Assembly: GCA_046330075.1 (NCBI GenBank)
Contig: JAXLTL010000008.1
Coordinates: 62,001-126,000, forward strand
Source: JAJTFW01 sp046330075
GTDB lineage: Bacteria; Bacteroidota; Bacteroidia; AKYH767-A; OLB10
Length of the DNA stretch: 64,000 nt
Direction of reading: 5' to 3'
Shown: piece by piece, positions 1 to 9,812 of the stretch
Layout of the letters: each line of letters starts with the position of its first letter
How positions within the stretch are numbered: the first letter of the stretch is position 1
Notes under the pieces: generated by a model
Seen by the model: only the letters and a program-made list of their open reading frames with translations
What the model was told of the DNA's origin: nothing
The model's database searches: none
Translations under genes and position numbers: made by a program

Positions 1-1065
1 ATCATCGTGGTAAACGATGGATCCACAGATTCAACACCGGAGATTCTCTCCCGGTATCCGGTTACGGTAATTGCGTATATGCCTAACCGTGGTAAAGGGT
101 ATGCCCTCCGCACGGGATTCAGGAAAGCGGTGGAACTGGGATATTCCTATGCCATCACCATCGATTCCGATGGACAACATTTTGCAAAAGACCTTCCTGC
201 CTTTCTCGACTACCTCGATACACACGGAGAATGTCTGATCATCGGCGCCCGAAATATGGATCAGGAAAGTGTTCCGGGGAAAAGCAGCTTTGGGAATAAA
301 TTCTCAAGCTTCTGGTACTGGATCGAAACCGGTATCAGACTTCCGGATACTCAATCCGGCTATCGGCTCTACCCGGTGAAGACGATGAGTGGAATGAATT
401 TTTACACCCGCAAATTTGAATTCGAAATAGAATCAATTGTGCGCGCTGCCTGGCACGGAATTCCGGTGACACAAGTTCCGGTTGCTGTGTATTATCCTGC
501 GCCCGGTGAAAGAGTGTCGCATTTCCGTCCCTTTAAGGATTTCACACGTATCAGTATCCTCAATACCATACTGGTGGCAATAGCATTTCTCTACATCAAA
601 CCCCGCGATTTTCTGCGGATGGTATTCAGCAAAGAGAAATGGCACGATATCTACCATAACCAGTTGCTGAATAAAGAAGAACCGGATTCACTCAAGGCAT
701 TGTCTGTTGCTTTTGGTGTGTTTATGGGCATCATCCCTATCTGGGGATTTCAGCTGATGGCAGCAATATTCCTGGCGATACTGTTTAAGCTGAACAAGCC
801 GCTGGTGATCATCGCGGCCAATATCAGCATCACACCAATGATTCCGGTCATCATCTGGCTGAGTTATAAAATGGGCGGACTCGTTGTTACACAAAAAGGT
901 GACGGCCTTCATTTCGATCGTTCAATCACGCTCGACATGGTGAAACTGCATTGGGAACAGTATATGTTCGGAAGTTTTATCCTGGCCTTTACAGCAGCCG
1001 CAGTGGCAGGATTACTTACGATGGTTGCACTTAAATTTTTTAAATCCGGGAATCCGGTAAACTGA
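1..1065 (+). CDS. Family 2 glycosyltransferase fused to a DUF2062 membrane domain (5' end missing)
   Basis: The reading frame is open from base 1 (IIVVNDGSTDST), so the true start lies upstream. The first ~190 residues form a GT-A family 2 glycosyltransferase: VNDGSTD binds the nucleotide sugar and DSDGQH is the metal-binding segment, as in polyprenyl-phosphate sugar transferases. After this comes a hydrophobic region with the DUF2062 pattern (FGVFMGIIPIWGFQ, then ANISITPMIP) and a last membrane helix near the C-terminus. The stop lies 1 bp before the next ATG, so it is cotranscribed with the MMPL fusion gene. GT2 enzymes recur in aryl polyene and flexirubin clusters, where a sugar or lipid transfer step has been proposed; the substrate here is inferred only. 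Confidence 0.85.
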   Translation: MIVVNDGSTDSTPEILSRYPVTVIAYMPNRGKGYALRTGFRKAVELGYSYAITIDSDGQHFAKDLPAFLDYLDTHGECLIIGARNMDQESVPGKSSFGNKFSSFWYWIETGIRLPDTQSGYRLYPVKTMSGMNFYTRKFEFEIESIVRAAWHGIPVTQVPVAVYYPAPGERVSHFRPFKDFTRISILNTILVAIAFLYIKPRDFLRMVFSKEKWHDIYHNQLLNKEEPDSLKALSVAFGVFMGIIPIWGFQLMAAIFLAILFKLNKPLVIIAANISITPMIPVIIWLSYKMGGLVVTQKGDGLHFDRSITLDMVKLHWEQYMFGSFILAFTAAAVAGLLTMVALKFFKSGNPVN

Positions 1066-1066
1066 T

Positions 1067-4000
1067 ATGGGCGCATTCTTCACCGGTTTATATACACTCT
1101 TCCAGCGGCATCGCTGGTTATTTGTGTTGTTCGTGGTAAGTGCCTTTGCTTTTTTTGGATGGTTGGCTTCGAAAATCCGGCTGGAAGAAGATCTTTCCCG
1201 TGCACTGCCCGATGATCCTGCCATCCATAAGCTGAACGAGATCTTTTCGGAGTCAAAATTACTCGACAAAGTAACGGTTACTATTTCACTGAAAGATACC
1301 CACGAAGTGAACACCGACCGCCTCGTGGAGTACGGTGAGGTGCTGGAGAAAACAGTGAATACCCGTTTATCGCCGTATATCAAGCAAACGCGATTGCGCA
1401 CCGACGACGAGGCGTTTACCGCTATCCTGCAAACCATTACAGGACAGTTACCGGTGTTTGTGGATAGTACCGATTATCCGTTCATTGATTCATTGCTGAC
1501 AGAAGATAAGCTGAGTGCAAAGATGGATGAGCACCTGCAAACGCTGACAGGTCCAGCCGGTATCGCCTTGAAAAAAATGATTGCTGCTGATCCTGCCGGT
1601 ATCGCCTGGAGACCGTTGGCACGCCTGCGGCAGATGCAGGTGGATGATAATTTTTTCCTGTATGATAATTGTATTGTTACCCGCGATGGGAAGAACCTGT
1701 TGTTTTTAATCACCCCTGCATTTCCTCCTTCCAACAGCGGGAAAAATACGGAGATGCTGGATGAGTTGAAAGCGGTGACGGATTCACTGGCTGCTCATGG
1801 ATTTCCGGAAGTACAATCCTCGGTATTTGGCTCAGCCGTTGTATCAGCAGGTAATGCAAATCAGCTGCGAAGAGATTCGTGGGTGACACAGATTTTTACG
1901 ATCTCCTTCCTCCTCCTTCTCTTTTTCTTTTTCTTCCGCCGTAAACGTGTACCCTTTGTAATGCTGATCCCGGTTGCTTTCGGTTCGGTGTTCGCCCTGG
2001 GCATGATGTATCTGATTCAGGGAGATATTTCAGTGATCGCCATTGCCATGGGATCTGTCGTGTTTGGTATCGCAGTAAATTACTCGATTCATCTTTTCAA
2101 TCATTACCGGCACCATCCCGATATGAAATCGGTGATCCATGAACTGTCGGTGCCAATGACCATCGGATCGTTTACTACCATCACCGGATTTTTCTGTCTG
2201 CTCTGGACCAAGTCGCCATTGTTGCATGATCTTGGACTCTTCGCCGCCTTAAGCCTGATCGGAGCGGCTTTGTCAGCCTTGCTGATCATTCCGCATCTCG
2301 CCGGCAAACCGGATGATCCTGCTTCGGCGCAGGAGCACTGGCTCGATAAAAAGATGGCAGCCTTTAAACCGGGAAAGAAAGCTGTCCTCGCAATTCTGAT
2401 ACTGACACTGATTTTCGGATATACCGCCCGTTATGTTGGCTTTGATGCTGATATGATGAAGATGAATTTTATGTCGCCCGCGACAAAAGCCGCCGAAGCA
2501 CAATTGAGCCGGCTCAATGCACAGGCCATGCAATCGGTGTATGTGGTGGCAGAAGGAACCACGCTGGATGAAGCGCTGGAAAAAAATGAAATTGTGGCCA
2601 GGGGTGCTGAACAGCTGAAGCAAACCGGAGTGGTGCGCCGGTTCAGCGGAATGAGCCCTGCTGTTGTATCTGCTTCTCTTCGCGAATCCAGAATCCGGCA
2701 GTGGAATTCGTACTGGACAACCGGACGATCTGAACGCGTGATGGAGATTCTGCGCAGGGAAGGAGTGAAACGCGGGTTTTCATCTCAGGCATTTGCTCCT
2801 TTTGAAAACCTGCTGTATGGTCGTTACACAGAAGCGGATACAACTGCTCTTGCCGGCATGCGTAATGCATTGCCTGCAGACCTGATCATTGAAGGCAAGG
2901 AGCATGTGCTTGCAGTGCATCTGCTAACCATATCGCCTGAAAACAGAACAGCAGTGTTTGAGCACTTCAAAGGTTTGCAGGGAGTTACCGTCGTCGATCG
3001 TCAGTACTTAAGCAATAAGTTTGCTTCTATCCTCAATGACGACTACAGCGCCATCGCCTGGATGACCTCCATCGTTGTGTTTATCGTATTGCTCATCACC
3101 TATGGCCGTATTGAACTTGCGCTGGTAGCCTTTATCCCTATGCTGGTCACCTGGGTATGGATACTCGGCATCATGGGACTCTTTGGTTTGAAGTTCAACA
3201 TCATCAATGTGGTTGTATCAGCACTCATTTTCGGTTTGGGGGATGATTACAGTATTTTTATCATGGACGGACTGCTGGGTGAACATGCTACCGGGAAGAA
3301 AAACAGCGGGTCCTACATGTCGTCTATATTTCTTTCTGCCATCACAACGCTGGCCGGATTGGGTGTTCTCGTCTTCGCGAAGCATCCCGCGTTACAATCC
3401 ATCGCTCTCATATCCATTATCGGTATCAGCAGTGTGGTGATTCATTCCATGATCTTAATCCCGGTATTGTTCCGATGGCTCATCTCCAGGAGGACAGCAA
3501 AAGGATTCTTCCCTTTAACCTTCAGGGGATTGCTTATTACTGTTTTTGCATTCGTTTATTTTGTTTTCGGCTGTTTGCTATTAACGCTGATCGGTTTCAT
3601 CTTGCTTAAACTGAACCCGCTTGCAGGAAAACGCTGCAAATACGTCTATCATTTTATCCTGAGTAAGTTCACCGGTTCGCTGGTATATATTATGGCGAAT
3701 GTGAAAAAGCGTTTGATCAACCGGGAATACGCGGATTTCAGCAAGCCGTCAGTCATTATCTGTAATCACCAGGGTTTTCTTGATATTCTGTGTACGGTAA
3801 TGTTGCATCCCAAGGTCATTCTGCTCACCAATAAATGGGTATGGAATTCTCCCGTTTTCGGTGCTGTGGTGAAGATGGCGGATTATTATCCGGTGGTAGA
3901 AGGGATGGAAGATGGGATTGAGCACCTTCGCAAAATTACCGATGAAGGCTACTCGATTGTTGTGTTTCCGGAAGGAACACGGAGTGTAGACGGAAAGATT

Positions 4001-4921
4001 GCGCGTTTTCACAAAGGGGCGTTCTATCTGGCAGAGAAACTGAAGCTGGATCTGCAGCCCATCGTTTTACATGGTACAAGTTATGCAATGACCAAGGGAG
4101 ATTTTCTTCTGAAAGATGCTACATTGACTGTGAAATTCCTGCCTCGTATCCGATATGATGATAGCACCTATGGGACCACCTATCAGGAGAGAGCAAAATT
4201 GTCTGGAAGGCTGTTCCGGTCGGAATATGCCACGCTTGTAGAGGAAACAGAGACCCCTGACTATCATTACGAGCGACTGATGTATCAGTACATTTACAAG
4301 GGGCCGGTGCTGGAATGGTACACCCGAATTAAACTCAAGCTGGAAGAAAATTATAAACTCTTTGATGCATTGCTGCCACGCGAAGGTCTTATGCTGGATG
4401 CCGGTTGTGGTTATGGTTACCTTGCCTATATGCTGCATTATTGCAGTACCGGCCGTACTATTACCGGTGTGGACTATGATGAAGAAAAGATCGCTGTGGC
4501 TCAGCATTGTGCCGGTCGTCCGGAAGCCGTACAGTTCCAGACGGCTGACGTGCGTACCTTTCAATTCAGAAAATACAATGCCATCATCATTTCTGATGTG
4601 CTCCATTATCTGGATGTGGATCATCAACAACAGGTGATGCGGAAGGCGATTGATGCCCTGCTACCCGGAGGGAAACTGATCATCCGTGATGGAAATGCCG
4701 AACTGAAAGACCGGCAGAAAGGCACCTGGTGGACAGAGTTCTTCTCTACCAAGGTATTTCGATTCAATAAAGCCCAGCCTGAAGGACTGAAATTCCTCTA
4801 CGGACGTGATATCCGTGCTATCGCAGCGGAGAAAGGGGTTTCCTGCAAAGAAATTGATAATACCAGATTCACCTCGAATATTATTTTTGTATTGGAAAAG
4901 AAAGAGGACGCTCCCGTATAA
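1067..4921 (+). CDS. MMPL/RND-type exporter fused to PlsC-like acyltransferase and SAM methyltransferase
   Basis: A 1284-residue three-part protein. Residues 1-~830 are an RND/MMPL permease: an N-terminal helix, a large periplasmic loop, a helix bundle (~280-410), a second loop and a second bundle (~660-800). Residues ~850-1060 are a PlsC-type acyltransferase with NHQGFLD (HX4D, ~899) and FPEGTRS (~967). Residues ~1080-1284 are a class I methyltransferase with LDAGCGYGY near 1110. Family knowledge: MMPL exporters and PlsC or methyltransferase proteins recur in aryl polyene loci, usually as separate genes. Inference: it moves the polyene or its lipid ester across the inner membrane, with acylation and methylation at the cytoplasmic face. 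It follows the GT2 gene by 1 bp and precedes the oxidoreductase by 5 bp. Confidence 0.88.
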   Translation: MGAFFTGLYTLFQRHRWLFVLFVVSAFAFFGWLASKIRLEEDLSRALPDDPAIHKLNEIFSESKLLDKVTVTISLKDTHEVNTDRLVEYGEVLEKTVNTRLSPYIKQTRLRTDDEAFTAILQTITGQLPVFVDSTDYPFIDSLLTEDKLSAKMDEHLQTLTGPAGIALKKMIAADPAGIAWRPLARLRQMQVDDNFFLYDNCIVTRDGKNLLFLITPAFPPSNSGKNTEMLDELKAVTDSLAAHGFPEVQSSVFGSAVVSAGNANQLRRDSWVTQIFTISFLLLLFFFFFRRKRVPFVMLIPVAFGSVFALGMMYLIQGDISVIAIAMGSVVFGIAVNYSIHLFNHYRHHPDMKSVIHELSVPMTIGSFTTITGFFCLLWTKSPLLHDLGLFAALSLIGAALSALLIIPHLAGKPDDPASAQEHWLDKKMAAFKPGKKAVLAILILTLIFGYTARYVGFDADMMKMNFMSPATKAAEAQLSRLNAQAMQSVYVVAEGTTLDEALEKNEIVARGAEQLKQTGVVRRFSGMSPAVVSASLRESRIRQWNSYWTTGRSERVMEILRREGVKRGFSSQAFAPFENLLYGRYTEADTTALAGMRNALPADLIIEGKEHVLAVHLLTISPENRTAVFEHFKGLQGVTVVDRQYLSNKFASILNDDYSAIAWMTSIVVFIVLLITYGRIELALVAFIPMLVTWVWILGIMGLFGLKFNIINVVVSALIFGLGDDYSIFIMDGLLGEHATGKKNSGSYMSSIFLSAITTLAGLGVLVFAKHPALQSIALISIIGISSVVIHSMILIPVLFRWLISRRTAKGFFPLTFRGLLITVFAFVYFVFGCLLLTLIGFILLKLNPLAGKRCKYVYHFILSKFTGSLVYIMANVKKRLINREYADFSKPSVIICNHQGFLDILCTVMLHPKVILLTNKWVWNSPVFGAVVKMADYYPVVEGMEDGIEHLRKITDEGYSIVVFPEGTRSVDGKIARFHKGAFYLAEKLKLDLQPIVLHGTSYAMTKGDFLLKDATLTVKFLPRIRYDDSTYGTTYQERAKLSGRLFRSEYATLVEETETPDYHYERLMYQYIYKGPVLEWYTRIKLKLEENYKLFDALLPREGLMLDAGCGYGYLAYMLHYCSTGRTITGVDYDEEKIAVAQHCAGRPEAVQFQTADVRTFQFRKYNAIIISDVLHYLDVDHQQQVMRKAIDALLPGGKLIIRDGNAELKDRQKGTWWTEFFSTKVFRFNKAQPEGLKFLYGRDIRAIAAEKGVSCKEIDNTRFTSNIIFVLEKKEDAPV

Positions 4922-4926
4922 ATGGA

Positions 4927-6438
4927 ATGGAAAAATTTGATGTTGTAATTATTGGAAGCGGGTTAGGCGGACTGGCAACAGCTGTTTTTCTTGGCAAGGA
5001 AGGCTATCGGGTATGCCTGCTTGAGAAAAACAAGCAGGTAGGAGGGTGTCTTCAGACGTATGCACGCGACAAAGTTGTATTTGACTCAGGAGTGCATTAT
5101 ATCGGAGGCCTGTCACCCGGACAAAATACGTATCAGATATTCAAATACCTCGGTATTCTGGATAAATTGAAACTGCAGAAGATGGATGAAAACGCATTTG
5201 ACCGCATCATCTTCGACGGCGATGACAACGAGTATCCTCAGGCACAGGGACATGAGAATTTTATTCAGCAACTGCTGAAATATTTTCCGGAAGAGGAACA
5301 AGGTCTTCGGGCTTATTGCGCTAAAATCCGGGAAGTGTGCAGTAAGTTCCCGTTGTACAATCTGAGAGAAGGAGATTTTTATTCCGAAAAAGCAGACATA
5401 CTTGGAATTGACACCAAGGCATTTATTGAATCTGTCACTTCCAATAAGCGCTTGCAGGAAGTACTGGCCGGAAATATTTCGCTTTATGCAGGTTTGCCTG
5501 ATAAATCGCCGTTTTACGTACACGCGCTGGTGATCAACAGTTATATTGAGAGTTCATGGAAATGTGTTGACGGCGGATCCCAGATTGCGAAGTACCTGGT
5601 GGAAGAGATCCGAAAGTACAACGGAGAAATCATCCGGCATGTGGAGATTAACCGTATCGTTGAAACAGCAGGTAAAATTGCTTTTGTGGAAAGTAAGGAT
5701 GGAAGGAAATTTTACGGCGACATCTTCATCAGTAATATTCATCCGGCACGGACACTTGATATTCTGGAATCTGATCTCATTAAAAAAGCCTATAAATCAC
5801 GGATTAAAAGCCTGGAAAATACCATCTCAACTTTTACGCTGAATATTGTACTGAAGCCAGAGACATTTCCTTATTTCAAATGCAATCTGTATTACCACGA
5901 TCGTGATTCTGTCTGGACCGGTACCGAGTATACAGACGAAAACTGGCCGCCCGAATGGGCAATGTTTCTTCAGCCCTCATCCAGATCAGAGCAATGGGCA
6001 GAAGGAATGACGATTCTGGCCTATATGAAGATTGATGATGTGCGTGAATGGGAACAGACTTTTAATACGGTTTCCGGTTCAGATGACCGCGGACCATCCT
6101 ATGAAGCATTCAAGAAAGCAAAGGCAGAACTCCTTATTGATAAACTGGAATTGAAATTTCCCGATATACGTTCGTGCATTAAGTCTTACTATACAGCCAC
6201 CCCGCTTACCTATCGTGATTACATAGGCAATGAAGATGGTGCATTGTATGGTATTGTCCGCGATTATAAAAATCCACTCAAGACCTTTATCTCACCCCGC
6301 ACAAAGGTGCCGAATCTTTTTCTGACCGGGCAAAATCTGAACCTGCACGGCATTCTGGGTGTATCCGTCAGTGCGATGATTACAACTATGTCAGTGTTGA
6401 ACCGCAACGATCTTATTGAGGAAGTGAGAAATGCCTGA
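4927..6438 (+). CDS. CrtI/retinol-saturase-like FAD-dependent oxidoreductase
   Basis: 503 residues. The N-terminus carries the FAD dinucleotide-binding fold (VVIIGSGLGGLATAVFLGKE, then LLEKN) and the GG-rich segment following it, as in phytoene desaturases and all-trans-retinol 13,14-reductases. The C-terminus has the conserved NLFLTGQNLNLHGILG segment that closes the FAD site. The family acts on long conjugated polyenes, which fits a step on the polyene chain. The substrate and the direction (desaturation or saturation) cannot be read from sequence. The last 8 bp overlap the next gene, indicating translational coupling. Confidence 0.85.
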   Translation: MEKFDVVIIGSGLGGLATAVFLGKEGYRVCLLEKNKQVGGCLQTYARDKVVFDSGVHYIGGLSPGQNTYQIFKYLGILDKLKLQKMDENAFDRIIFDGDDNEYPQAQGHENFIQQLLKYFPEEEQGLRAYCAKIREVCSKFPLYNLREGDFYSEKADILGIDTKAFIESVTSNKRLQEVLAGNISLYAGLPDKSPFYVHALVINSYIESSWKCVDGGSQIAKYLVEEIRKYNGEIIRHVEINRIVETAGKIAFVESKDGRKFYGDIFISNIHPARTLDILESDLIKKAYKSRIKSLENTISTFTLNIVLKPETFPYFKCNLYYHDRDSVWTGTEYTDENWPPEWAMFLQPSSRSEQWAEGMTILAYMKIDDVREWEQTFNTVSGSDDRGPSYEAFKKAKAELLIDKLELKFPDIRSCIKSYYTATPLTYRDYIGNEDGALYGIVRDYKNPLKTFISPRTKVPNLFLTGQNLNLHGILGVSVSAMITTMSVLNRNDLIEEVRNA

Positions 6439-8101
6439 AAAGAAATGGTATCGGCGATGGTGGGTGAGGATCATAGGTGTGATCCTGTTACTCTTTTTCT
6501 CTTTTGCAGTTTACCTTGCGCTCGTGGCGATTGAATATCCGCCGGACATTGCTGACCGCAGTGCTGAATTGCTGAACCGCGAACGAACCTCCGGTGGTGA
6601 TTACAGGATCGGCGCCAGCCGGCTGCGAAAATCTTCATCTGGACTCTATGAACTGTATGTGGAAGGCGCTGACTTCGAACGGGGCGTAATCAACGGGAAA
6701 CTCACCGTTGAGCTGGTGCAGAAGCAGGAGGAACTATTCAATGCACAGATCGGGAAAATGATTCCTTCGAAATTTTACCTGCATTTCCTGAAGTATTTCG
6801 TTGGCTGGTTTAACCGCGATCTTGCGAAGAGTGTTTCGGAGGAATATAAACGCGAAATCTACGGCGTTTCACTGAGCGCATCCCATCAATACGATTATAT
6901 CGGTTCTCCTTATCAGCGGATCCTTAATTATCATGCGGCCCATGATATAGGACACGCGCTGCAAAACCTCGCATTGGTGGGTTGTACTTCCTTCGCCACC
7001 TGGGATACACTGAGTGAAATGCGGCAGCTGATCATCGGCCGTAATTTTGATTTTTATGTGGGAGATGGATTTGCAGAAGATAAAATTGTTGGATTCTTCA
7101 AACCCGACAGTGGCTATGGATTCATGACGGTTACCTGGGGAGGCTTCCTGGGTGCAGTCTCCGGAATGAACGAAAAGGGACTTTCTATCACCATCAATGC
7201 CGCCAAATCGGGGATTCCTTCCGGTGCAGCTACGCCGGTATCGCTCGTCGCACGCGAGATTCTCCAGTACGCCGCTACCATTGATGAGGCTTACCGGATT
7301 GCTTCCACCCGGAAGATGTTTGTGTCGGAATCGTTCCTCGTGGGTTCCGCACATGATTCCTGTGCCGTGATCATCGAAAAAACTCCGGATCGGCTTGATA
7401 TGTACCGCAGCGACACCAAACGTATTGTGTGCTCCAATCACTTTCAGTCGGAATCCCTCGAAAGCCAGCCCGAAAACAAGGAACAGGAAAAAATGAGTGC
7501 TTCGGTGTACCGGTATCAGCGGGTGCAGGAATTACTCGACAGTTTGCCTGTCAATACCGTTTCATCCACAGCTGCGGTACTCCGTAACCGTTATGGACTT
7601 CATGGCAAGGATATCGGTAATGGAAATGAAAAGGCCATTAACCAGCTCATCGCACATCATTCGGTGATCTTTTCTCCGTATGATCGGAAAGTCTGGGTTT
7701 CCACGCATCCCTGGCAGCTCGGCCAGTATGTTTGTTACGATCTTAGCCGCGTATTGGACTTGCACGGTAACTGGGATGGTCAATCCGTCAGCACCGACAG
7801 CCTGAATATACCTGAAGACCCGTTTCTTCAGCAACAGGGTTACCGCGACTTCATCACTTTTCATCAGTATAAACTTGACATCTTCAACGGAAAACTCCCC
7901 GACCCTGCGGCCATCGTACGGTCTAACCCGAATTACTACCATAGTTATGTTTTGGCAGGGAAAGTATGCTTGAAGAAAGAGGATTATCGTTCGGCAATGT
8001 CGTACTTTGAGAAAGCCCTGCAGTTTGAAGTCGCCACTCAATGGGACGTGGAAACCATCCGAAAGGATATCGCAGCCTGCCGGGAAAAACTAAATTTGTA
8101 G
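6431..8101 (+). CDS. C45-like Ntn-hydrolase/acyltransferase with N-terminal membrane anchor and TPR-like tail
   Basis: 556 residues. A single N-terminal helix (~10-32) anchors the protein. The core resembles the C45 family (acyl-CoA:6-aminopenicillanate acyltransferase / linear amide hydrolases): a candidate nucleophile Cys185 in LVGCTSFA, followed by GRNFDF and NEKGLSITINA. These enzymes normally self-cleave just before the Cys, which would separate a ~184-residue membrane-linked prosegment. Residues ~500-550 look like one TPR hairpin (YRSAMSYFEKAL). Members occur in flexirubin clusters, and an acyl-transfer or ester/amide-forming role is inferred. It overlaps the oxidoreductase by 8 bp and ends 3 bp before acpS. 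Confidence 0.75.
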   Translation: MPEKKWYRRWWVRIIGVILLLFFSFAVYLALVAIEYPPDIADRSAELLNRERTSGGDYRIGASRLRKSSSGLYELYVEGADFERGVINGKLTVELVQKQEELFNAQIGKMIPSKFYLHFLKYFVGWFNRDLAKSVSEEYKREIYGVSLSASHQYDYIGSPYQRILNYHAAHDIGHALQNLALVGCTSFATWDTLSEMRQLIIGRNFDFYVGDGFAEDKIVGFFKPDSGYGFMTVTWGGFLGAVSGMNEKGLSITINAAKSGIPSGAATPVSLVAREILQYAATIDEAYRIASTRKMFVSESFLVGSAHDSCAVIIEKTPDRLDMYRSDTKRIVCSNHFQSESLESQPENKEQEKMSASVYRYQRVQELLDSLPVNTVSSTAAVLRNRYGLHGKDIGNGNEKAINQLIAHHSVIFSPYDRKVWVSTHPWQLGQYVCYDLSRVLDLHGNWDGQSVSTDSLNIPEDPFLQQQGYRDFITFHQYKLDIFNGKLPDPAAIVRSNPNYYHSYVLAGKVCLKKEDYRSAMSYFEKALQFEVATQWDVETIRKDIAACREKLNL

Positions 8102-8104
8102 CGT

Positions 8105-8482
8105 ATGATCAAAGGCCTCGGTATTGATTTGATGGAAACAGACCGGATGGAACAGAAGGTGCTGTCTTCCCCCGGTTTTCGTGAGCTGGTGTTTTCTGCT
8201 GCTGAAATCTTATTCTGCGAATCCTGCACCAATAAGTATGAACATTACGCTGCCCGCTTCGCTGCCAAGGAAGCCTTTCTGAAGGCTGCAGGTACCGGAT
8301 GGCGCGGAGATGCCGCCTTTCATGAAATTGAAATTGTGAAAACCGAGCTCGGCAAACCTGAAATTGAGTTGTCAGGGAAAACAGCAGAGATGTTTGATGG
8401 GTTGGTATCGTATAAAATTCATGTTTCACTGACGCATTTAAAAAGTTTAGCCGCCGCCGTAGTGGTGATAGAAGAAATCTGA
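8105..8482 (+). CDS. acpS: AcpS-type 4'-phosphopantetheinyl transferase
   Basis: 125 residues, the normal AcpS length. The N-terminal GIDLME supplies the Mg2+-binding Asp8, and FAAKEAFLKA holds the second metal ligand Glu56 and the CoA-binding lysine. It moves phosphopantetheine from CoA to the conserved serine of acyl carrier proteins. Inside this cluster it most likely serves the two dedicated ACPs at 13481 and 20360; it could instead be the genome's only AcpS, which the window cannot show. It starts 3 bp after the C45-like gene and ends 4 bp before the ligase. Confidence 0.92.
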   Translation: MIKGLGIDLMETDRMEQKVLSSPGFRELVFSAAEILFCESCTNKYEHYAARFAAKEAFLKAAGTGWRGDAAFHEIEIVKTELGKPEIELSGKTAEMFDGLVSYKIHVSLTHLKSLAAAVVVIEEI

Positions 8483-8486
8483 GACG

Positions 8487-9782
8487 ATGAGCAGCATGTT
8501 CCCTTCCCTGCAGGAAATACAAGAGATACAATCCCGTGCGCTTGTGAAAACAATGGCGTACGTAGCGGCTCATTCTCCGTTTTACAAAGAGCAGTTCAAC
8601 CGGACCGGAATAAACCCTGCTGCAATTAAAAAGCCGGAAGATCTGCAGCAGTTGCCGTTTACCACCAAGGAAGACCTGCAACTGCGGAGCCATGAATTTT
8701 TATGTGTGGAGAAACGGTTGGTCATTGATTATTCATCTACCTCGGGCACACTGGGAACACCTGTAACGGTAGGCCTTACCGAAAATGACCTCGATCGCCT
8801 TGCCCTTAATGAATACGGCTCATTTCTTATTGCCGATGGTAGTCCGGACGATATCTACCAGCTCCATCTCACACTCGATCGCCAGTTTATGGCCGGCATC
8901 GCGTATTATTCGGGATTGCGGAAACTCGGTGCCGGAATTATCCGCCTCGGTCCCGGACTCCCTGCCATGCAATGGGAAAACATCTCCCGCTACCAGCCTA
9001 CGGTCATAGTAGGAGTTCCGTCGATGCTGGTGAAGCTGATCGAGTATTGCAAACAGAAAAATCTGCCGCTCGAAGAGTCCTCCGTCAGGAAAGCAATCTG
9101 CATTGGTGAAAGCATTCGCAGAGCCGATTTCTCTTTCAACACACTTGGTAAAGCAATCACCGATCACTGGCCTATCCGGTTGTATTCAACATATGCGGCG
9201 ACCGAGATGCAAACCGCATTCACCGAATGCCGTTGCGGAAGAGGCGGACATCTGCAACCCCATCTCATCATCGCAGAACTCATCGGCGAAAATGATCTGC
9301 CGGTGGCTGACGGAGAACCCGGTGAAGTCACCATCACCACGCTCGGCGTGGAAGGAATGCCCTTGCTGCGTTACAAAACAGGCGATATCTGCATACGTCA
9401 CCCGGAACCCTGTGCCTGTGGACGAAATACCTTCCGCTTATCACCGGTGCTCGGAAGAAAGAAACAGATGATCAAACTGCGTGGAACCACCCTTTACCCT
9501 CAGTCGTTTCAGGAGATTTTACAGGCGATGGAACATGTGCAGGAATATGTGCTCGAAGTCAATACCGGATCACTCGATACCGATGAAGTGGTTGTACATC
9601 TCCAGTTGGATGTCGAAAGCAATGAAGTCATCCGGCATATCCGCACCGAACTTCAGGCCAGATTACGGATCATCCCTGATGTGCGCATTCACAGTGCCGA
9701 CAGTATCCGACTCTTACAATACCCCGATGGAAGCCGCAAAATCCAGCGTTTTATTGACCATCGGAAACCCCACAAGGGATAA
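8487..9782 (+). CDS. PaaK-like AMP-forming acyl ligase (aryl starter activation)
   Basis: 431 residues, similar in length to phenylacetate-CoA ligases. The phosphate-binding loop is seen as SSTSGTLGTP (~75), the A5-type motif as YAATE, and RYKTGDI with a Cys-rich CACGR stretch and a hinge GRKKQMIKLRG towards the C-terminus; the Cys-rich insert is typical of PaaK relatives. The family adenylates aromatic acids and passes them to CoA or to an ACP. The ammonia-lyase lies immediately downstream, so 4-coumarate is the likely substrate (inference), loaded as a starter onto CoA or ACP. Confidence 0.85.
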   Translation: MSSMFPSLQEIQEIQSRALVKTMAYVAAHSPFYKEQFNRTGINPAAIKKPEDLQQLPFTTKEDLQLRSHEFLCVEKRLVIDYSSTSGTLGTPVTVGLTENDLDRLALNEYGSFLIADGSPDDIYQLHLTLDRQFMAGIAYYSGLRKLGAGIIRLGPGLPAMQWENISRYQPTVIVGVPSMLVKLIEYCKQKNLPLEESSVRKAICIGESIRRADFSFNTLGKAITDHWPIRLYSTYAATEMQTAFTECRCGRGGHLQPHLIIAELIGENDLPVADGEPGEVTITTLGVEGMPLLRYKTGDICIRHPEPCACGRNTFRLSPVLGRKKQMIKLRGTTLYPQSFQEILQAMEHVQEYVLEVNTGSLDTDEVVVHLQLDVESNEVIRHIRTELQARLRIIPDVRIHSADSIRLLQYPDGSRKIQRFIDHRKPHKG

Positions 9783-9812
9783 TTCTCCTTTTCGCATCTT
9801 AACTGAATGTTA

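Noticed and set aside
1012..1437. 141-codon minus-strand frame at the start of the MMPL gene
   Set aside because: It lies fully opposite strongly conserved coding sequence and has no family features.
4067..4630. 187-codon minus-strand frame opposite the PlsC/methyltransferase part of the fusion
   Set aside because: The plus strand shows intact catalytic motifs there; the reverse frame is a shadow.
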